A stretch of 64,000 bases of DNA from Atribacter laminatus (GTDB lineage Bacteria > Atribacterota > Atribacteria > Atribacterales > Atribacteraceae). Below the pieces are notes generated by a model that searched no databases, was not told where the DNA came from, and saw nothing but the letters and a program-made list of their open reading frames with translations. Of the stretch, positions 1-9,121 are shown piece after piece (within the stretch, counting starts at the first letter, position 1; the number at the start of each line of letters is the position of its first letter). The stretch covers positions 3,037,226-3,101,225 of the forward strand of contig NZ_CP065383.1 of assembly GCF_015775515.1 (NCBI RefSeq), read 5' to 3'. Position numbers and translations under genes: made by a program.

Positions 1-884
1 TGTACCTGATAGTTTTGGTATTTGTTCGAGGTGTCTCCAGGAGAAGGTCTTTTTTCACTTGACGAAACCCAGATTTTTTGATTAATCTGTAACCGGTCAG
101 CACTCTTCAAATTATTGACTTTCATCAAAGTATTAACACTCACTCCGTGCTTCCGGGAAATATTCCATAGGGTGTCCCCTGAAACGACTGTATAATAAAA
201 TCCTTCTTCCCCTGCGGTTTGGTTTTTCTGACCATTTTGAGCGACCAAAACCTGAGGCGCTTCATTATGCTGGGTTGGAATCTTCAATTTCATACCAACT
301 TGGAGAATCGAATCCTCAGAAAGATTATTCGCAGTCATAATGGTTTTAATGCTAACTCCAAAAACCCTGGAGATGGTCCACAAAGAATCACCTTTCTTAA
401 TTTCATAGGATTGAATAACTGTGGTTGCCGCTTGGTTCTTCGTAGATTGGGTTGTTCCTTGATGATTTTGTGATCCAGAGATTATGATCTTTTGGCCAAT
501 CCTTAATATCGAGCTCTCGGTAAGATTGTTGTCTTTAAAAATTTTTTCCTGAGAAACACCATATTTCTTAGCAATTGACCAGATATTATCTCCGGCGCAT
601 ACTGTGTGAGTAGTGGTTTCTTGGCTGCTTTCTTCCTGACTTTTATCAATTAAAATTTTTTGTCCTATTTTTAATATTGAATTTTTATTCAAGGCATTCA
701 TTTCCATTAAGCTTTCTAAGGAAACTTGATAATGTCTTGAAATACTCCATAAGTTATCTCCGGCTTGAACAGTGTGATATGTGGATGCCAAACCCTCTAG
801 GGAAATCGCCATAAGAAACAGACCAATTAAAAAGATACCAAAAAACGACTTCACTAGAGTGGGTGATGATTTCTCATTCCACAT
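1..884 (-). CDS. Secreted multi-LysM protein, C-terminus beyond the window
   Basis: Probable peptidoglycan-binding cell-wall protein. The frame is open from an ATG at 884 to the window edge, giving 294 residues and no stop. Residues 12-33 form a hydrophobic signal or anchor segment. Four LysM repeats follow at about 36-79, 93-136, 160-203 and 231-274, each with the family pattern of a V..GD..W.I lead, a G-V turn and an N-L/N-A step. A fifth starts at the edge (NYQV at 291-294). Linkers are Ser/Thr/Gln-rich. The start is supported by AGAGGTG just upstream. The gene begins 4 bases after the ileS stop, so it is probably cotranscribed. LysM proteins bind N-acetylglucosamine polymers; any catalytic domain would lie outside the window. 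Family certain, exact role unknown. Confidence 0.9.
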   Translation of the reverse strand, partial: MWNEKSSPTLVKSFFGIFLIGLFLMAISLEGLASTYHTVQAGDNLWSISRHYQVSLESLMEMNALNKNSILKIGQKILIDKSQEESSQETTTHTVCAGDNIWSIAKKYGVSQEKIFKDNNLTESSILRIGQKIIISGSQNHQGTTQSTKNQAATTVIQSYEIKKGDSLWTISRVFGVSIKTIMTANNLSEDSILQVGMKLKIPTQHNEAPQVLVAQNGQKNQTAGEEGFYYTVVSGDTLWNISRKHGVSVNTLMKVNNLKSADRLQINQKIWVSSSEKRPSPGDTSNKYQNYQV

Positions 885-888
885 TTTT

Positions 889-3800
889 TCACCTCTCCAA
901 AGTCAGATTAAAAGAATATTCACCAAAGGAAAATTCACGAGTAAAAACATTTTGGAGTGAATTTTCATATAAAATTTCATAAGCTAAAGTTTCATCTTGT
1001 ATAAACTGCTCATTCTCTTGAATGAGAATCCTGGCTATTTGATTGGTCCCATCATTCACTCCAATTCGGATTCGATCCTCAACTTCAAACCCAGCTTCTT
1101 TTCTTAATAACTGAATTTGATGAACTAAATCTCGAAGATATCCTTCTCTCAAGAGAAAATCATTTAATTGAGTATCAAGAACGACTGCATACCCCTCCAT
1201 GCTTTCCACCGAAACCGAACCACTCGCTTTCAATAGGATATCAACTTCTTGTCGTTCAATCAACACTTTTTCCCCAGAAACGAAAATAAATAAATGTCCT
1301 TCTTCCAAAAGCTGAAGAGCAGTTTGTCGATCAACCTGAGACAGAGCGCGTGCAACCTCCTTTACCTTAGAACCATGTTTAGGGCCTAAAACCGAAAAAC
1401 GAGGTTTTAAAATTAGTTCTATTCCTTCAGGAAGCGTCGCTGTCCACTGTGCTTCTTTGACATTTAACTCTTCCTGGATAATATCTTCAAATTGTATTGC
1501 TCCTTCTCGCTCTTTTTGATTCGGAATCACCAAAATCGCCTTAGACAAAGGCTGTCTAATTTTGATATTCACTTTATTCCGAACCGAACGTCCCAATATG
1601 GTAATTTTTCGAGCAACTTCCATAAAAAGAAGTAAATCGGAATCGACCCGTAAGGAATTAGATGATGGATAATCTTCAAGGTGGACGCTCTCTTTTCGAT
1701 GACTATTATTTTTATTTAAACTATCATAAACCATTTCTGCAACAAAAGGGATAAAGGGAGCGACCGCTTTCGCCAATTCAGACAATATTTCATATAGGGT
1801 ATAATAGGCAGCTCGTTTGTCATCGTCCCATTCAGATTTCCAAAATCTCCTTCGAGATCGGCGAATATACCAATTGCTTAAATCTTCAATTACAAAATTT
1901 TCAATCGCCTTAGCGGCTCGTGATACTTCGTAATCATCCAGCCAATCCCGAACTTGTTGAACCATGGTTTCAAAACGAGAAATTATCCATCGGTCGAGTA
2001 CATTACGGTTCTTGAATTCAGTGACAACATCTGCTTTCGGTTCAAAACCATCAGCGTTAGCGTAAAGAACAAAGAAATGAAAAACATTCCAGAAAGTCGT
2101 AAAAAATTTACTATAAACTTCTCCAAGCGTTTGTTTGCCAAATCGTTTTGGCACCCATGGTGGTGATACAGAAAAAACGTACCAGCGAAGGACATCGGCG
2201 CCATAGGAAGATACCAACTCCCAAGGGCTAACCACATTCCCGATATGTTTACTCATTTTCTGCCCCTTTTCATCCAGTCCCAGTTCGGTTACTAAACAAT
2301 TTTTAAAAGCTGGGCTTTGGAAAAGGATGCTGGCTAAAACATGGAGACTATAAAACCAACCCCGGGTCTGATCGATAGCTTCACAAATAAAATCAGCTGG
2401 AAAAAGACTGGAAAAACGCTCCTGATTTTCAAAAGGATAGTGATTTTGGGCAACAAACATCGCTCCCGAGTCAAACCAGCAATCAAGAACCTCTGGAGTT
2501 CTTCTCATCTCTCCTCCACACTGAGAACAGGTTAAAGTTATGGCATCGACATACGGCCGATGAAGTTCAATTTGATCTATTTGCTGATTCGCACGCTGGT
2601 TAAGTTCTTGTCTTGATCCTATAGCTTCTTGATAACCGCAGCTTTCACATTTCCAAATATTAAGAGGAGTACCCCAATATCGTTCCCGGCTTAAAGCCCA
2701 ATCTACTACGTTCTCCAAGAAATTTCCAAACCTACCGCTTTGAATGTGTTCTGGATGCCAATGAACTTTAAGGTTATTTTCTAACAAAGTATTTTTAACC
2801 GCTGTAGAACGAATGAACCAACTTCCTTTGGCATAATACAGGAGTGGGGTATCGCAACGCCAACAAAAGGGATAGGTATGGCGATGGGTTTCTTGTCGAT
2901 ACAACTGGCCAGTTGATTGAAGATATTTTATAATTAAAGGATCAGCGTCTTTTACCCAAAGACCCTGCCAGAGTGGTACGCTTTCATCATAAGTCCCATC
3001 AGCTTTAACCGGATGGAGCACAGGAAGGTCATGGATTTGCGCCAACCTCATATCGTCTTCTCCAAAAGCTGGTGCTATGTGAACAATTCCAGTTCCTTCT
3101 TCGGTTGAAACGAAGTCTCCGTGATATACTTTATACCCTTTTTTTGCCGTTAAAAAGGCCATAAGAGGATGATAGGACATGCCAATTAGTTCTTTCCCCT
3201 TCATTTCTTTAATCAGGGTATATTCTTCAGGTTGAAACAGTACTTCCAAACGTTCACGATTGAGGATGAAATGCCTGCCGGTCTCATTTTCTTGAATTTC
3301 CACATAATTGAGGTCTTGGCCAACTGCCAATGCAACATTTGCTACCAATGTCCAGGGGGTGGTTGTCCAAACCAAGAAAAATGTATTCTCTCGATTTTGG
3401 ACTTGAAAAAGAAGATAAACTGACGGATCAACTACATCTTGATAGCCCTGAGCTACCTCATGACTGGAAAGAGAAGTTCCACATCGTGAACAATAGGGTA
3501 AAACCTTATATCCTTGATAGAGAAGATTTTGATTAAAGAGCTGTTTGAGAATCCACCAAAGACTTTCAATATAATCATTATCGCAAGTCACATAGGGATG
3601 GTCCATGTCCATCCAAATCCCCATTCGTTCGGTGATCTTTTCCCATTCTTTTATATATTTCCAAATACTTTCCTGGCATTTCTGGTTAAAACGATCAATC
3701 CCATAATTTTCTATATCCTGCTTCCCAGAAAACCCCAGCATTTTTTCCACTTCCAGTTCGACAGGAAGTCCGTGGGTATCCCAACCAGCTTTACGAGGGA

Positions 3801-4035
3801 CATAATATCCGCACATGGTTTTATAGCGGGGGATCAAATCTTTCATGCTCCTGCCAATAATATGGCCGGCATGAGGGTACCCGTTGGTGGTTGGCGGTCC
3901 TTCATAAAAAATAAAACGTTGGTTCCCTTCTCTATGTTGATAGCTTTTCTGGAATATCTTTTTCTCCCGCCAAAATTCAAGTATCTTTTCTTCGCGAAAA
4001 CTTAACTCGGAGACTTTTCCTAATGATTCAAACAT
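889..4035 (-). CDS. ileS: Isoleucyl-tRNA synthetase, eukaryote-like type
   Basis: Charges tRNA-Ile in the cytoplasm. The class I signatures are present: HAGH (HIGH equivalent) near residue 55 and KMSKH near residue 593. The CP1 editing domain shows WTTTPWTL and GTGIVHIAPAFGEDD. Cys pairs (CESCG, CSQCGG) sit in the insert. The KMSKH form, long C-terminal region and CWRCDTPLLYYA block resemble the eukaryotic/archaeal-type enzyme (ileS2-like) rather than the E. coli type. I chose the ATG at 4035 because GGCAGGTGA precedes it and MFESLGKVSELSFREEKILEFW matches the usual N-terminus; a longer frame to 4146 adds 37 atypical residues. About 1048 aa. No T-box element is recognisable upstream. Confidence 0.96.
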   Translation of the reverse strand: MFESLGKVSELSFREEKILEFWREKKIFQKSYQHREGNQRFIFYEGPPTTNGYPHAGHIIGRSMKDLIPRYKTMCGYYVPRKAGWDTHGLPVELEVEKMLGFSGKQDIENYGIDRFNQKCQESIWKYIKEWEKITERMGIWMDMDHPYVTCDNDYIESLWWILKQLFNQNLLYQGYKVLPYCSRCGTSLSSHEVAQGYQDVVDPSVYLLFQVQNRENTFFLVWTTTPWTLVANVALAVGQDLNYVEIQENETGRHFILNRERLEVLFQPEEYTLIKEMKGKELIGMSYHPLMAFLTAKKGYKVYHGDFVSTEEGTGIVHIAPAFGEDDMRLAQIHDLPVLHPVKADGTYDESVPLWQGLWVKDADPLIIKYLQSTGQLYRQETHRHTYPFCWRCDTPLLYYAKGSWFIRSTAVKNTLLENNLKVHWHPEHIQSGRFGNFLENVVDWALSRERYWGTPLNIWKCESCGYQEAIGSRQELNQRANQQIDQIELHRPYVDAITLTCSQCGGEMRRTPEVLDCWFDSGAMFVAQNHYPFENQERFSSLFPADFICEAIDQTRGWFYSLHVLASILFQSPAFKNCLVTELGLDEKGQKMSKHIGNVVSPWELVSSYGADVLRWYVFSVSPPWVPKRFGKQTLGEVYSKFFTTFWNVFHFFVLYANADGFEPKADVVTEFKNRNVLDRWIISRFETMVQQVRDWLDDYEVSRAAKAIENFVIEDLSNWYIRRSRRRFWKSEWDDDKRAAYYTLYEILSELAKAVAPFIPFVAEMVYDSLNKNNSHRKESVHLEDYPSSNSLRVDSDLLLFMEVARKITILGRSVRNKVNIKIRQPLSKAILVIPNQKEREGAIQFEDIIQEELNVKEAQWTATLPEGIELILKPRFSVLGPKHGSKVKEVARALSQVDRQTALQLLEEGHLFIFVSGEKVLIERQEVDILLKASGSVSVESMEGYAVVLDTQLNDFLLREGYLRDLVHQIQLLRKEAGFEVEDRIRIGVNDGTNQIARILIQENEQFIQDETLAYEILYENSLQNVFTREFSFGEYSFNLTLER

Positions 4036-4192
4036 GTTGTCACCTGCCTGCAGTGATAAGCTGGAAAGATAGTTCGAAAGAACCTTTTTTTTATCTCTAT
4101 CCGAGAAATACTTAAACAATATAACCGAATTCAGGATTTTTTGCAATTTATTAGGGTTTATAGCTGTCTCTGAAAATGACTCATTTTTTTCT

Positions 4193-4237
4193 GGATGGGA
4201 TTCACCGTGGTAAAGTTTCTTAGGAGAAATCCCATCC
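4193..4237. repeat. Inverted repeat between the foldase gene and ileS
   Basis: Two perfect 10-base arms, GGATGGGATT (4193-4202) and AATCCCATCC (4228-4237), are separated by 25 bases. It lies just after the foldase stop and about 160 bases before the ileS start, both genes reading left. Neither side carries a proper U-run in the minus direction, so it is a poor intrinsic terminator. It could be a leader structure or protein site. I found no T-box consensus. Confidence 0.4.
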
Positions 4238-4244
4238 TTTGCTT

Positions 4245-5213
4245 TTATTGCTCGGCTTGCGGATTGGATGTTTCTGGATTGGTTTCAGTTGTTGGAGCTT
4301 CGGTCACTTCATCTTCGGGAAGGTTTTCCTCGAGAATGGCAATTTCCGATTTATTTTTCATATCTTCGATCATTTTTTCAAATGATTCTTGTTGAACTTT
4401 GGGAAGCAGTTTGGAACGGATTTCTTCTTTTACTTCAGCAAGGTCTTTCAGCCGAGGTTGCATATGATCTTCGACTAAGAAAATATGAATGCCATAGTCG
4501 GTTTCGATTGATTCGCTCACATTGCCTGGAGCGAGATCAAATAAAATCTTTTCCATCTCCGGATCAAGATCGCCCTTACGAATCATTCCCATCTCTCCAC
4601 CCGTCTGGGCATCAGGAGATTGAGACTTTTCTTGAGCAACTTGTTCAAAAGGTTTTCCTTCTTTAAGCTCCTTTTGAACTGCATCGGCTTCTTCCATCGA
4701 ATTCACCATGATATGTCTGGCTTTCACTTGTTCCGCCTCAGTGTAAAGAGTCGGATTCGATGAATATTCTTTTTCGATTTCTTCATCAGAAACCACAGCC
4801 TTATCAATTACTTCTCGAGTCACAAATTCTTGAATCATGATCTGTTGGGCTACGTTTTCAATCTTTTTCTTCACATCTGGATCATCAGCCAAACCAAGTT
4901 TCTTCGCTTCTTGGACTAAAAGAACTTGACGAATCCATTGCTCTAATAAATCTCTAAATCCTCCTGGAAACTGGACTCGATAATTTTCCGGCATAGTATC
5001 CCATACTTCTTTAAGCTCTGCTAAATAAACCGGCTCTCCGTTTACTTCAGCTATGACGACTTGTTCGGTTGCAACCGGCGTTTCGGCATTCTGTGCTTCT
5101 TCTACGACACCTTCAGTATTCAAATTATCTTGAGCCATACTTTGGATCGAAAACAAAAAAATACCAATCATAAAAATAATACTGACTATAAAAACTGAAT
5201 ATTTCCCTTTCAT
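4245..5213 (-). CDS. Exported parvulin-type peptidyl-prolyl isomerase (PpiC/SurA/PrsA-like)
   Basis: Folding factor for exported proteins. Residues 1-28 are a signal peptide ending SMA-Q. A helical SurA-N-like chaperone region (about 50-150) precedes one parvulin domain (about 160-260) with the typical ARHIMV start, GGEMGMIRKGDL loop and DYGIHIFLVED end. The Glu/Pro/Thr-rich tail (about 295-322) looks disordered. 322 aa is normal for single-domain PrsA/SurA-like proteins. It overlaps the upstream small membrane-protein gene by one base (TAATG), implying coupled translation. No lipobox cysteine is visible, so it is probably periplasmic or membrane-anchored by an uncleaved signal. Confidence 0.9.
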   Translation of the reverse strand: MKGKYSVFIVSIIFMIGIFLFSIQSMAQDNLNTEGVVEEAQNAETPVATEQVVIAEVNGEPVYLAELKEVWDTMPENYRVQFPGGFRDLLEQWIRQVLLVQEAKKLGLADDPDVKKKIENVAQQIMIQEFVTREVIDKAVVSDEEIEKEYSSNPTLYTEAEQVKARHIMVNSMEEADAVQKELKEGKPFEQVAQEKSQSPDAQTGGEMGMIRKGDLDPEMEKILFDLAPGNVSESIETDYGIHIFLVEDHMQPRLKDLAEVKEEIRSKLLPKVQQESFEKMIEDMKNKSEIAILEENLPEDEVTEAPTTETNPETSNPQAEQ

Positions 5214-5476
5214 TATATATCTCCTTTCGAATCTAATTCATCTTTTTGATCTTCAAATGCTTCAAAACTAAAAGAATCTTCAACGTCCACTGAATTTTTC
5301 ATATTCCCCCTTTCTTCAGTCAAACTCAACAACAAAGAAAATTTTTCTTCCATTTTTTTTAAATTTTCATTATTTTTATGTATCATCAACGAAATACTTT
5401 TCAAACGTTCATTCACAACCCAAAACAATACCAGTCCATACAAAATGAGAATGATGATTAAGAGTCCAAGGATCAA
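5213..5476 (-). CDS. Small single-pass membrane protein with coiled coil
   Basis: An 87-residue protein of no recognised family. Residues 1-20 form one strongly hydrophobic segment (rich in Leu, Ile and Val). A charged, heptad-like helix (about 25-60, KSISLMIHKNNENLKKMEEKF) and an acidic Phe/Asp/Glu tail follow. The TTG start at 5476 is chosen because GGAGGGAGG lies 8 bases upstream. Its stop overlaps the start of the PpiC-type foldase gene, suggesting an envelope partner or simple cotranscription. Confidence 0.72.
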   Translation of the reverse strand: MILGLLIIILILYGLVLFWVVNERLKSISLMIHKNNENLKKMEEKFSLLLSLTEERGNMKNSVDVEDSFSFEAFEDQKDELDSKGDI

Positions 5477-5510
5477 AGGACTAACCTCCCTCCAAGATTT
5501 CTTTTTTACG

Positions 5511-6767
5511 CTATCCCATAATTACTGATCCACTTTTCAGCTCAGTAATTTTCCCAAAACGATTGGTGGAGACATTAATACCAATTAAACAATTTCGAGG
5601 AATTACTGAATGAGGAGGAATCTGCGAATTCTTACCAACCAAATTAACACCCCAACTCAGGATATCCGGTCGAAGTCGGTTGGGAGTGTAATCATTTCCT
5701 GCTCCTATAATCGAACTCTGCCCCACAATAACATTTTTATCCAATATACTTCTCTCCACCACTGAACCAGCTTTAATTATTGAATCATTAAAAATTATCG
5801 AATCGTAAATTTTTACATCTTTTTCAATCACTGCCCCAGGAAAAACAACCGAATGGACCACCTCACCATGGATAACTGTTCCCTCACCAATTATTGATGA
5901 CTGGACTAAAGCTCCCTTTCCAATCTTGGCCGGAGGATTTTGTGGTCGATTGGTATAAATAACCCAATTCGGATCATACAAGTTAAAACAGGGAAGTGGA
6001 TCTAATAAATGCATATTCGCTTCCCAATAGGCCTTAATTGTTCCGGTATCAAACCAACAACCATCATAGAAGAAAGCTTGGGTTTTAATTGAATTTAAAT
6101 TTTCAATAATTACATTCCTAACTAAATCGTATTTCGATTCTTGAACATTTTTTTGTAAACACTCATTTAAAAACTCTAAACGAAAAATATAAATTCCCAT
6201 GAAAGCAATATTGGTTTTTGGTTGTGATGGTTTTTCTTCAAAACCAAAAACTCGGTTCCCATCATCAACTTCCAAAATACCAAATCGTGTCCGATCTTCA
6301 GTTTTTACCCGTGTCACCACCAAGGTAACGTCGGCATTATTATCCAAGTGATAATCCATAAGAGAATTATAATCCATCATATAAGCATGATCTCCGGAAA
6401 GCACCAAGAGATGATCCAATCTTTTTCTATTAATAATATTCAAATTCTGATAAATAGCATCTCCGGTCCCACGATACCAGCCTCCAACGGTTTTTCCCAA
6501 ATAAGGCTGAAGGAGTTCTATCCCGCCTTTTTTTCGGTCCATGTCCCAGGGGCGCCCAACTCCAATATGCTCTATTAACGAACGCGGTTGGTACTGAGTT
6601 AAAATACCAACATCATAAATGCCAGAGTTGACACAATTACTCAAGGGAAAATCAATCAATCGATAAAAACCTCCGAAGGGAACAGCTGATTTGGCTCTTT
6701 CTATTGACAAAACACTCAAGTGATTCCCTTTCCCACCAGCTAAAATGAGCGCAAATCGAATCGACAT
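5511..6767 (-). CDS. GlgC-like nucleotidyltransferase with degenerate active site (GlgD-like role)
   Basis: A full-length ADP-glucose pyrophosphorylase homologue (418 aa): N-terminal nucleotidyltransferase domain (1-270) and C-terminal left-handed beta-helix (about 290-415). It keeps SGDHAYMMDY and the sugar-binding FEEKP lysine. The nucleotide loop reads GGKGNHL, so the usual Arg is His16, and the usual GGKYR is GGFYR, so the Lys is Phe34; RAKP has become RAKS. These positions matter for catalysis in GlgC enzymes, so this is probably a non-catalytic or regulatory subunit partnering the canonical glgC at 14057. The ATG at 6767 is preferred over an upstream GTG at 6776 because GGAGGTG overlaps the latter. 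Another nucleotide-sugar specificity is possible. Confidence 0.85.
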   Translation of the reverse strand: MSIRFALILAGGKGNHLSVLSIERAKSAVPFGGFYRLIDFPLSNCVNSGIYDVGILTQYQPRSLIEHIGVGRPWDMDRKKGGIELLQPYLGKTVGGWYRGTGDAIYQNLNIINRKRLDHLLVLSGDHAYMMDYNSLMDYHLDNNADVTLVVTRVKTEDRTRFGILEVDDGNRVFGFEEKPSQPKTNIAFMGIYIFRLEFLNECLQKNVQESKYDLVRNVIIENLNSIKTQAFFYDGCWFDTGTIKAYWEANMHLLDPLPCFNLYDPNWVIYTNRPQNPPAKIGKGALVQSSIIGEGTVIHGEVVHSVVFPGAVIEKDVKIYDSIIFNDSIIKAGSVVERSILDKNVIVGQSSIIGAGNDYTPNRLRPDILSWGVNLVGKNSQIPPHSVIPRNCLIGINVSTNRFGKITELKSGSVIMG

Positions 6768-6873
6768 CTGGCTCACCTCCTATGCATGACCATTAAACCA
6801 TTATGGATCTGTGACCATTTGCTGAGAATTTTTATCATCAAACAGCTGCACCCTCAATTTCAGTTGTGGGGCA

Positions 6874-7893
6874 TTAGATCTTATCGGGTATATTTTTTCT
6901 GAGAACTTCCGCTGCATCTTCAGGAATTACTGGATTAATATAAAACCCGGTTCCCCATTCAAACCCAGCAACCTTCGTTATAGTGGGTAGCATTTCCATG
7001 TGCCAATGATAGCTTTCCAGGTATGATTTTTCTCCCTTTCGTTCAAAAGGAGTGGTATGAAGAATTAAATTGTAGGGAGAATCATTCAGTGACTTTTTCA
7101 TGGATACCAGGAGTTTTTTCAATATTTCTGATAAATAACTTAATTCTTGATCTTCAGTTTTCATAAAATGAGATACGTGTTTTTTGGGTAATATCCATAT
7201 TTCATAAGGAAATCGAGGGGCATAGGGAACAAACGCTAAAAAATGATCGTTTTCGACAATCATCCTTTGATTATTATTTTGGTGGTATTGCACGATATCA
7301 CAAAAAATGCAACGATTTTTTTCTTGATAATATTTATCAGCACCAAGAAGCTCTTCTTTTACCCTTTTAGGAATCACTGGGATAGCAATAAGCTGAGAGT
7401 GAGCATGTTGAATCGAAGCCCCCGCTGAAGCTCCTTGATTTTTGAAGATTATACAATAACGAAAACGATGGTCTTTTTCCAAGTTGCGCATTCTTTCCCG
7501 ATAAACATACATAACTTCAGTAATATGATCCACCGAAAGATCTCCGAGTTCTAAATAATGGTCAGGAGTTTCAATTATCACTTCGTGTGCTCCGGAACCG
7601 CTGAGAGATTCGCAAATTCCATCTACACAATGGGCAAAGGGTTCTTCTATTCGCAAAGCTGGAAATTTATTAGGAACTACCCGAACTGTCCAACCCGGTT
7701 GATTTTTTTCAGTATGATTACCTCGAATGGAAAAAACCTCTTTCGGAGTGTGTGTTTCCATCCCTTCACAAAAAACACAAGGACCAGGCTTTCGTAGTTC
7801 TCCATGTACCCCAAAATCATAAGGTTTTAAACTTCTTTCATTGGCAATAATGACCCACCGGTCTATAACCGGATCTTTTCTCAGCTCCGACAT
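6874..7893 (-). CDS. galT: Galactose-1-phosphate uridylyltransferase family enzyme
   Basis: HIT-superfamily nucleotidyltransferase that transfers a nucleoside monophosphate between sugar phosphates, classically UDP-glucose and galactose-1-phosphate. The active-site block SIQHAHSQL (about 160-170) holds the nucleophilic His. Zinc-type CVFC (about 40) and CIFC pairs are present. 339 aa is normal. The ATG is preceded by GGAGGAAAG. It lies just upstream of the GlgC-like gene, both reading left, which fits nucleotide-sugar metabolism. Substrate is uncertain: some bacterial GalT-like enzymes act on ADP-glucose, and the GlgC context makes that worth considering. Confidence 0.88.
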   Translation of the reverse strand: MSELRKDPVIDRWVIIANERSLKPYDFGVHGELRKPGPCVFCEGMETHTPKEVFSIRGNHTEKNQPGWTVRVVPNKFPALRIEEPFAHCVDGICESLSGSGAHEVIIETPDHYLELGDLSVDHITEVMYVYRERMRNLEKDHRFRYCIIFKNQGASAGASIQHAHSQLIAIPVIPKRVKEELLGADKYYQEKNRCIFCDIVQYHQNNNQRMIVENDHFLAFVPYAPRFPYEIWILPKKHVSHFMKTEDQELSYLSEILKKLLVSMKKSLNDSPYNLILHTTPFERKGEKSYLESYHWHMEMLPTITKVAGFEWGTGFYINPVIPEDAAEVLRKNIPDKI

Positions 7894-7977
7894 GACTTTC
7901 CTCCAAATTTCTTCAAGCTCTTTATTTCCTCGACTAGATTCATTTTTATGAATTAACTATTTGGTAAAATCAAATTT

Positions 7978-9036
7978 TTAAGGTATCCAATTTTCTTCAG
8001 GATGAATGCTTTCTAAAAATCCGACCAATAAATGTATTGCTGCATCTAAATCATCACAATCGATGACTTCGGAGGGAGTATGCATATACCGATTGGGAAT
8101 GCCTAACAAACCGGTAGCAACGCCTTGACGATTAATTTGAATGCTATTAGCATCTGTCCCAGTGGCACGCGATTCAGCTTGTATCTGATAGGGAATATTT
8201 TTTTGATTAGCGATATTGATCAGCTTTTGAAAAATATGAGGATTAATATTTGGACCTCGAGATATAACTGGACCTTTGCCCAAAGACACGTCCCCAATCT
8301 TTCTTTTATCTATATCGGGACAATCAGAAGCAAAGGTCACATCAATAGCAATTCCTAAGTGGGGATCGATTCTAAAAGCACTGGTTCTTGCTCCCCTGAG
8401 ACCAAGTTCTTCTTGAACCGTACTTACACCATATACACCGCACTGCAATCTCTCTTTTTGAACCTTCCGAAGAACCTCGGCAACAACAAAAGCTCCAACT
8501 CGATCATCAAAACCTCGACCAGCAACTCGACTTCCAAGGAGTTGGTCAAGACCAACATCCATGGTAATCGGATCTCCTATTTGCACAATTTTGGTAAGTT
8601 CTTCTTTATTTTTTGCCCCCACGTCAATCCACTGCTCTTCAATTTTTACCACTTTTTGACGTTCTTTTTCCTCCATCAAATGGATGGGTTTTTTTCCAAT
8701 TACTCCTCTTACTGGTCCTTGAGAACTATGAATTATGACTCTCTTTCCAGGGGTGACATGGGCATCGATTCCTCCAATTGTTGAAAAATAAATATATCCC
8801 TGATCACTGATATATTCCACCATCAAACCGACTTCATCACAATGACCCGCCAACATAACTCGAAACGAAGCATCAGGATGAATAATACCAATAGCATTTC
8901 CATGGTAGTCTTTAATAAATCGGTCAACCTTGTCTTGAATTCTTTCTCCAAATATTTTTTGAACCTGTTCTTCAAACCCCGATGGACTAGGAGTTTCAAT
9001 GAGTTTTTTTAAAAATTCTTCTCGAGATTTTTCCAT
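7978..9036 (-). CDS. M42-family metal-dependent aminopeptidase
   Basis: Cytosolic dodecameric aminopeptidase family (FrvX/TET/CelM-like) that trims peptides from protein breakdown. Dinuclear metal ligands are recognisable: AGHCDEVG (about residue 67), GRGFDDRVG, the catalytic VQEELGLRGA, an Asp in IDVTFASDCPD and the final His in RYMHTPSEV. 352 aa is typical. It is flanked by lon upstream and galT downstream on the same strand, so proteolysis genes are neighbours. A glucanase function was once assigned to this family, but peptidase activity is the better-supported role. Confidence 0.92.
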   Translation of the reverse strand: MEKSREEFLKKLIETPSPSGFEEQVQKIFGERIQDKVDRFIKDYHGNAIGIIHPDASFRVMLAGHCDEVGLMVEYISDQGYIYFSTIGGIDAHVTPGKRVIIHSSQGPVRGVIGKKPIHLMEEKERQKVVKIEEQWIDVGAKNKEELTKIVQIGDPITMDVGLDQLLGSRVAGRGFDDRVGAFVVAEVLRKVQKERLQCGVYGVSTVQEELGLRGARTSAFRIDPHLGIAIDVTFASDCPDIDKRKIGDVSLGKGPVISRGPNINPHIFQKLINIANQKNIPYQIQAESRATGTDANSIQINRQGVATGLLGIPNRYMHTPSEVIDCDDLDAAIHLLVGFLESIHPEENWIP

Positions 9037-9121
9037 TTTGATATTCCCTCTTTCTCATACCAACTTAAGTTGAATTCGAACAAAAATGTTAATTAGCTGA
9101 TTCAATCAGCCATTATATCTC

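Noticed and set aside
3514..4005. Open frame of 163 codons on the plus strand opposite ileS
   Set aside because: It is antisense to conserved catalytic sequence of ileS and has no ribosome site or recognisable family; a frame shadow.
4036..4244. T-box riboswitch upstream of ileS
   Set aside because: No AGGGTGG/T-box sequence or specifier stem could be found on the minus strand.
9050..9121. Short hairpin (GCTGA/TCAGC) after lon as terminator
   Set aside because: Only five paired bases and a poor U-tract; too weak to list.
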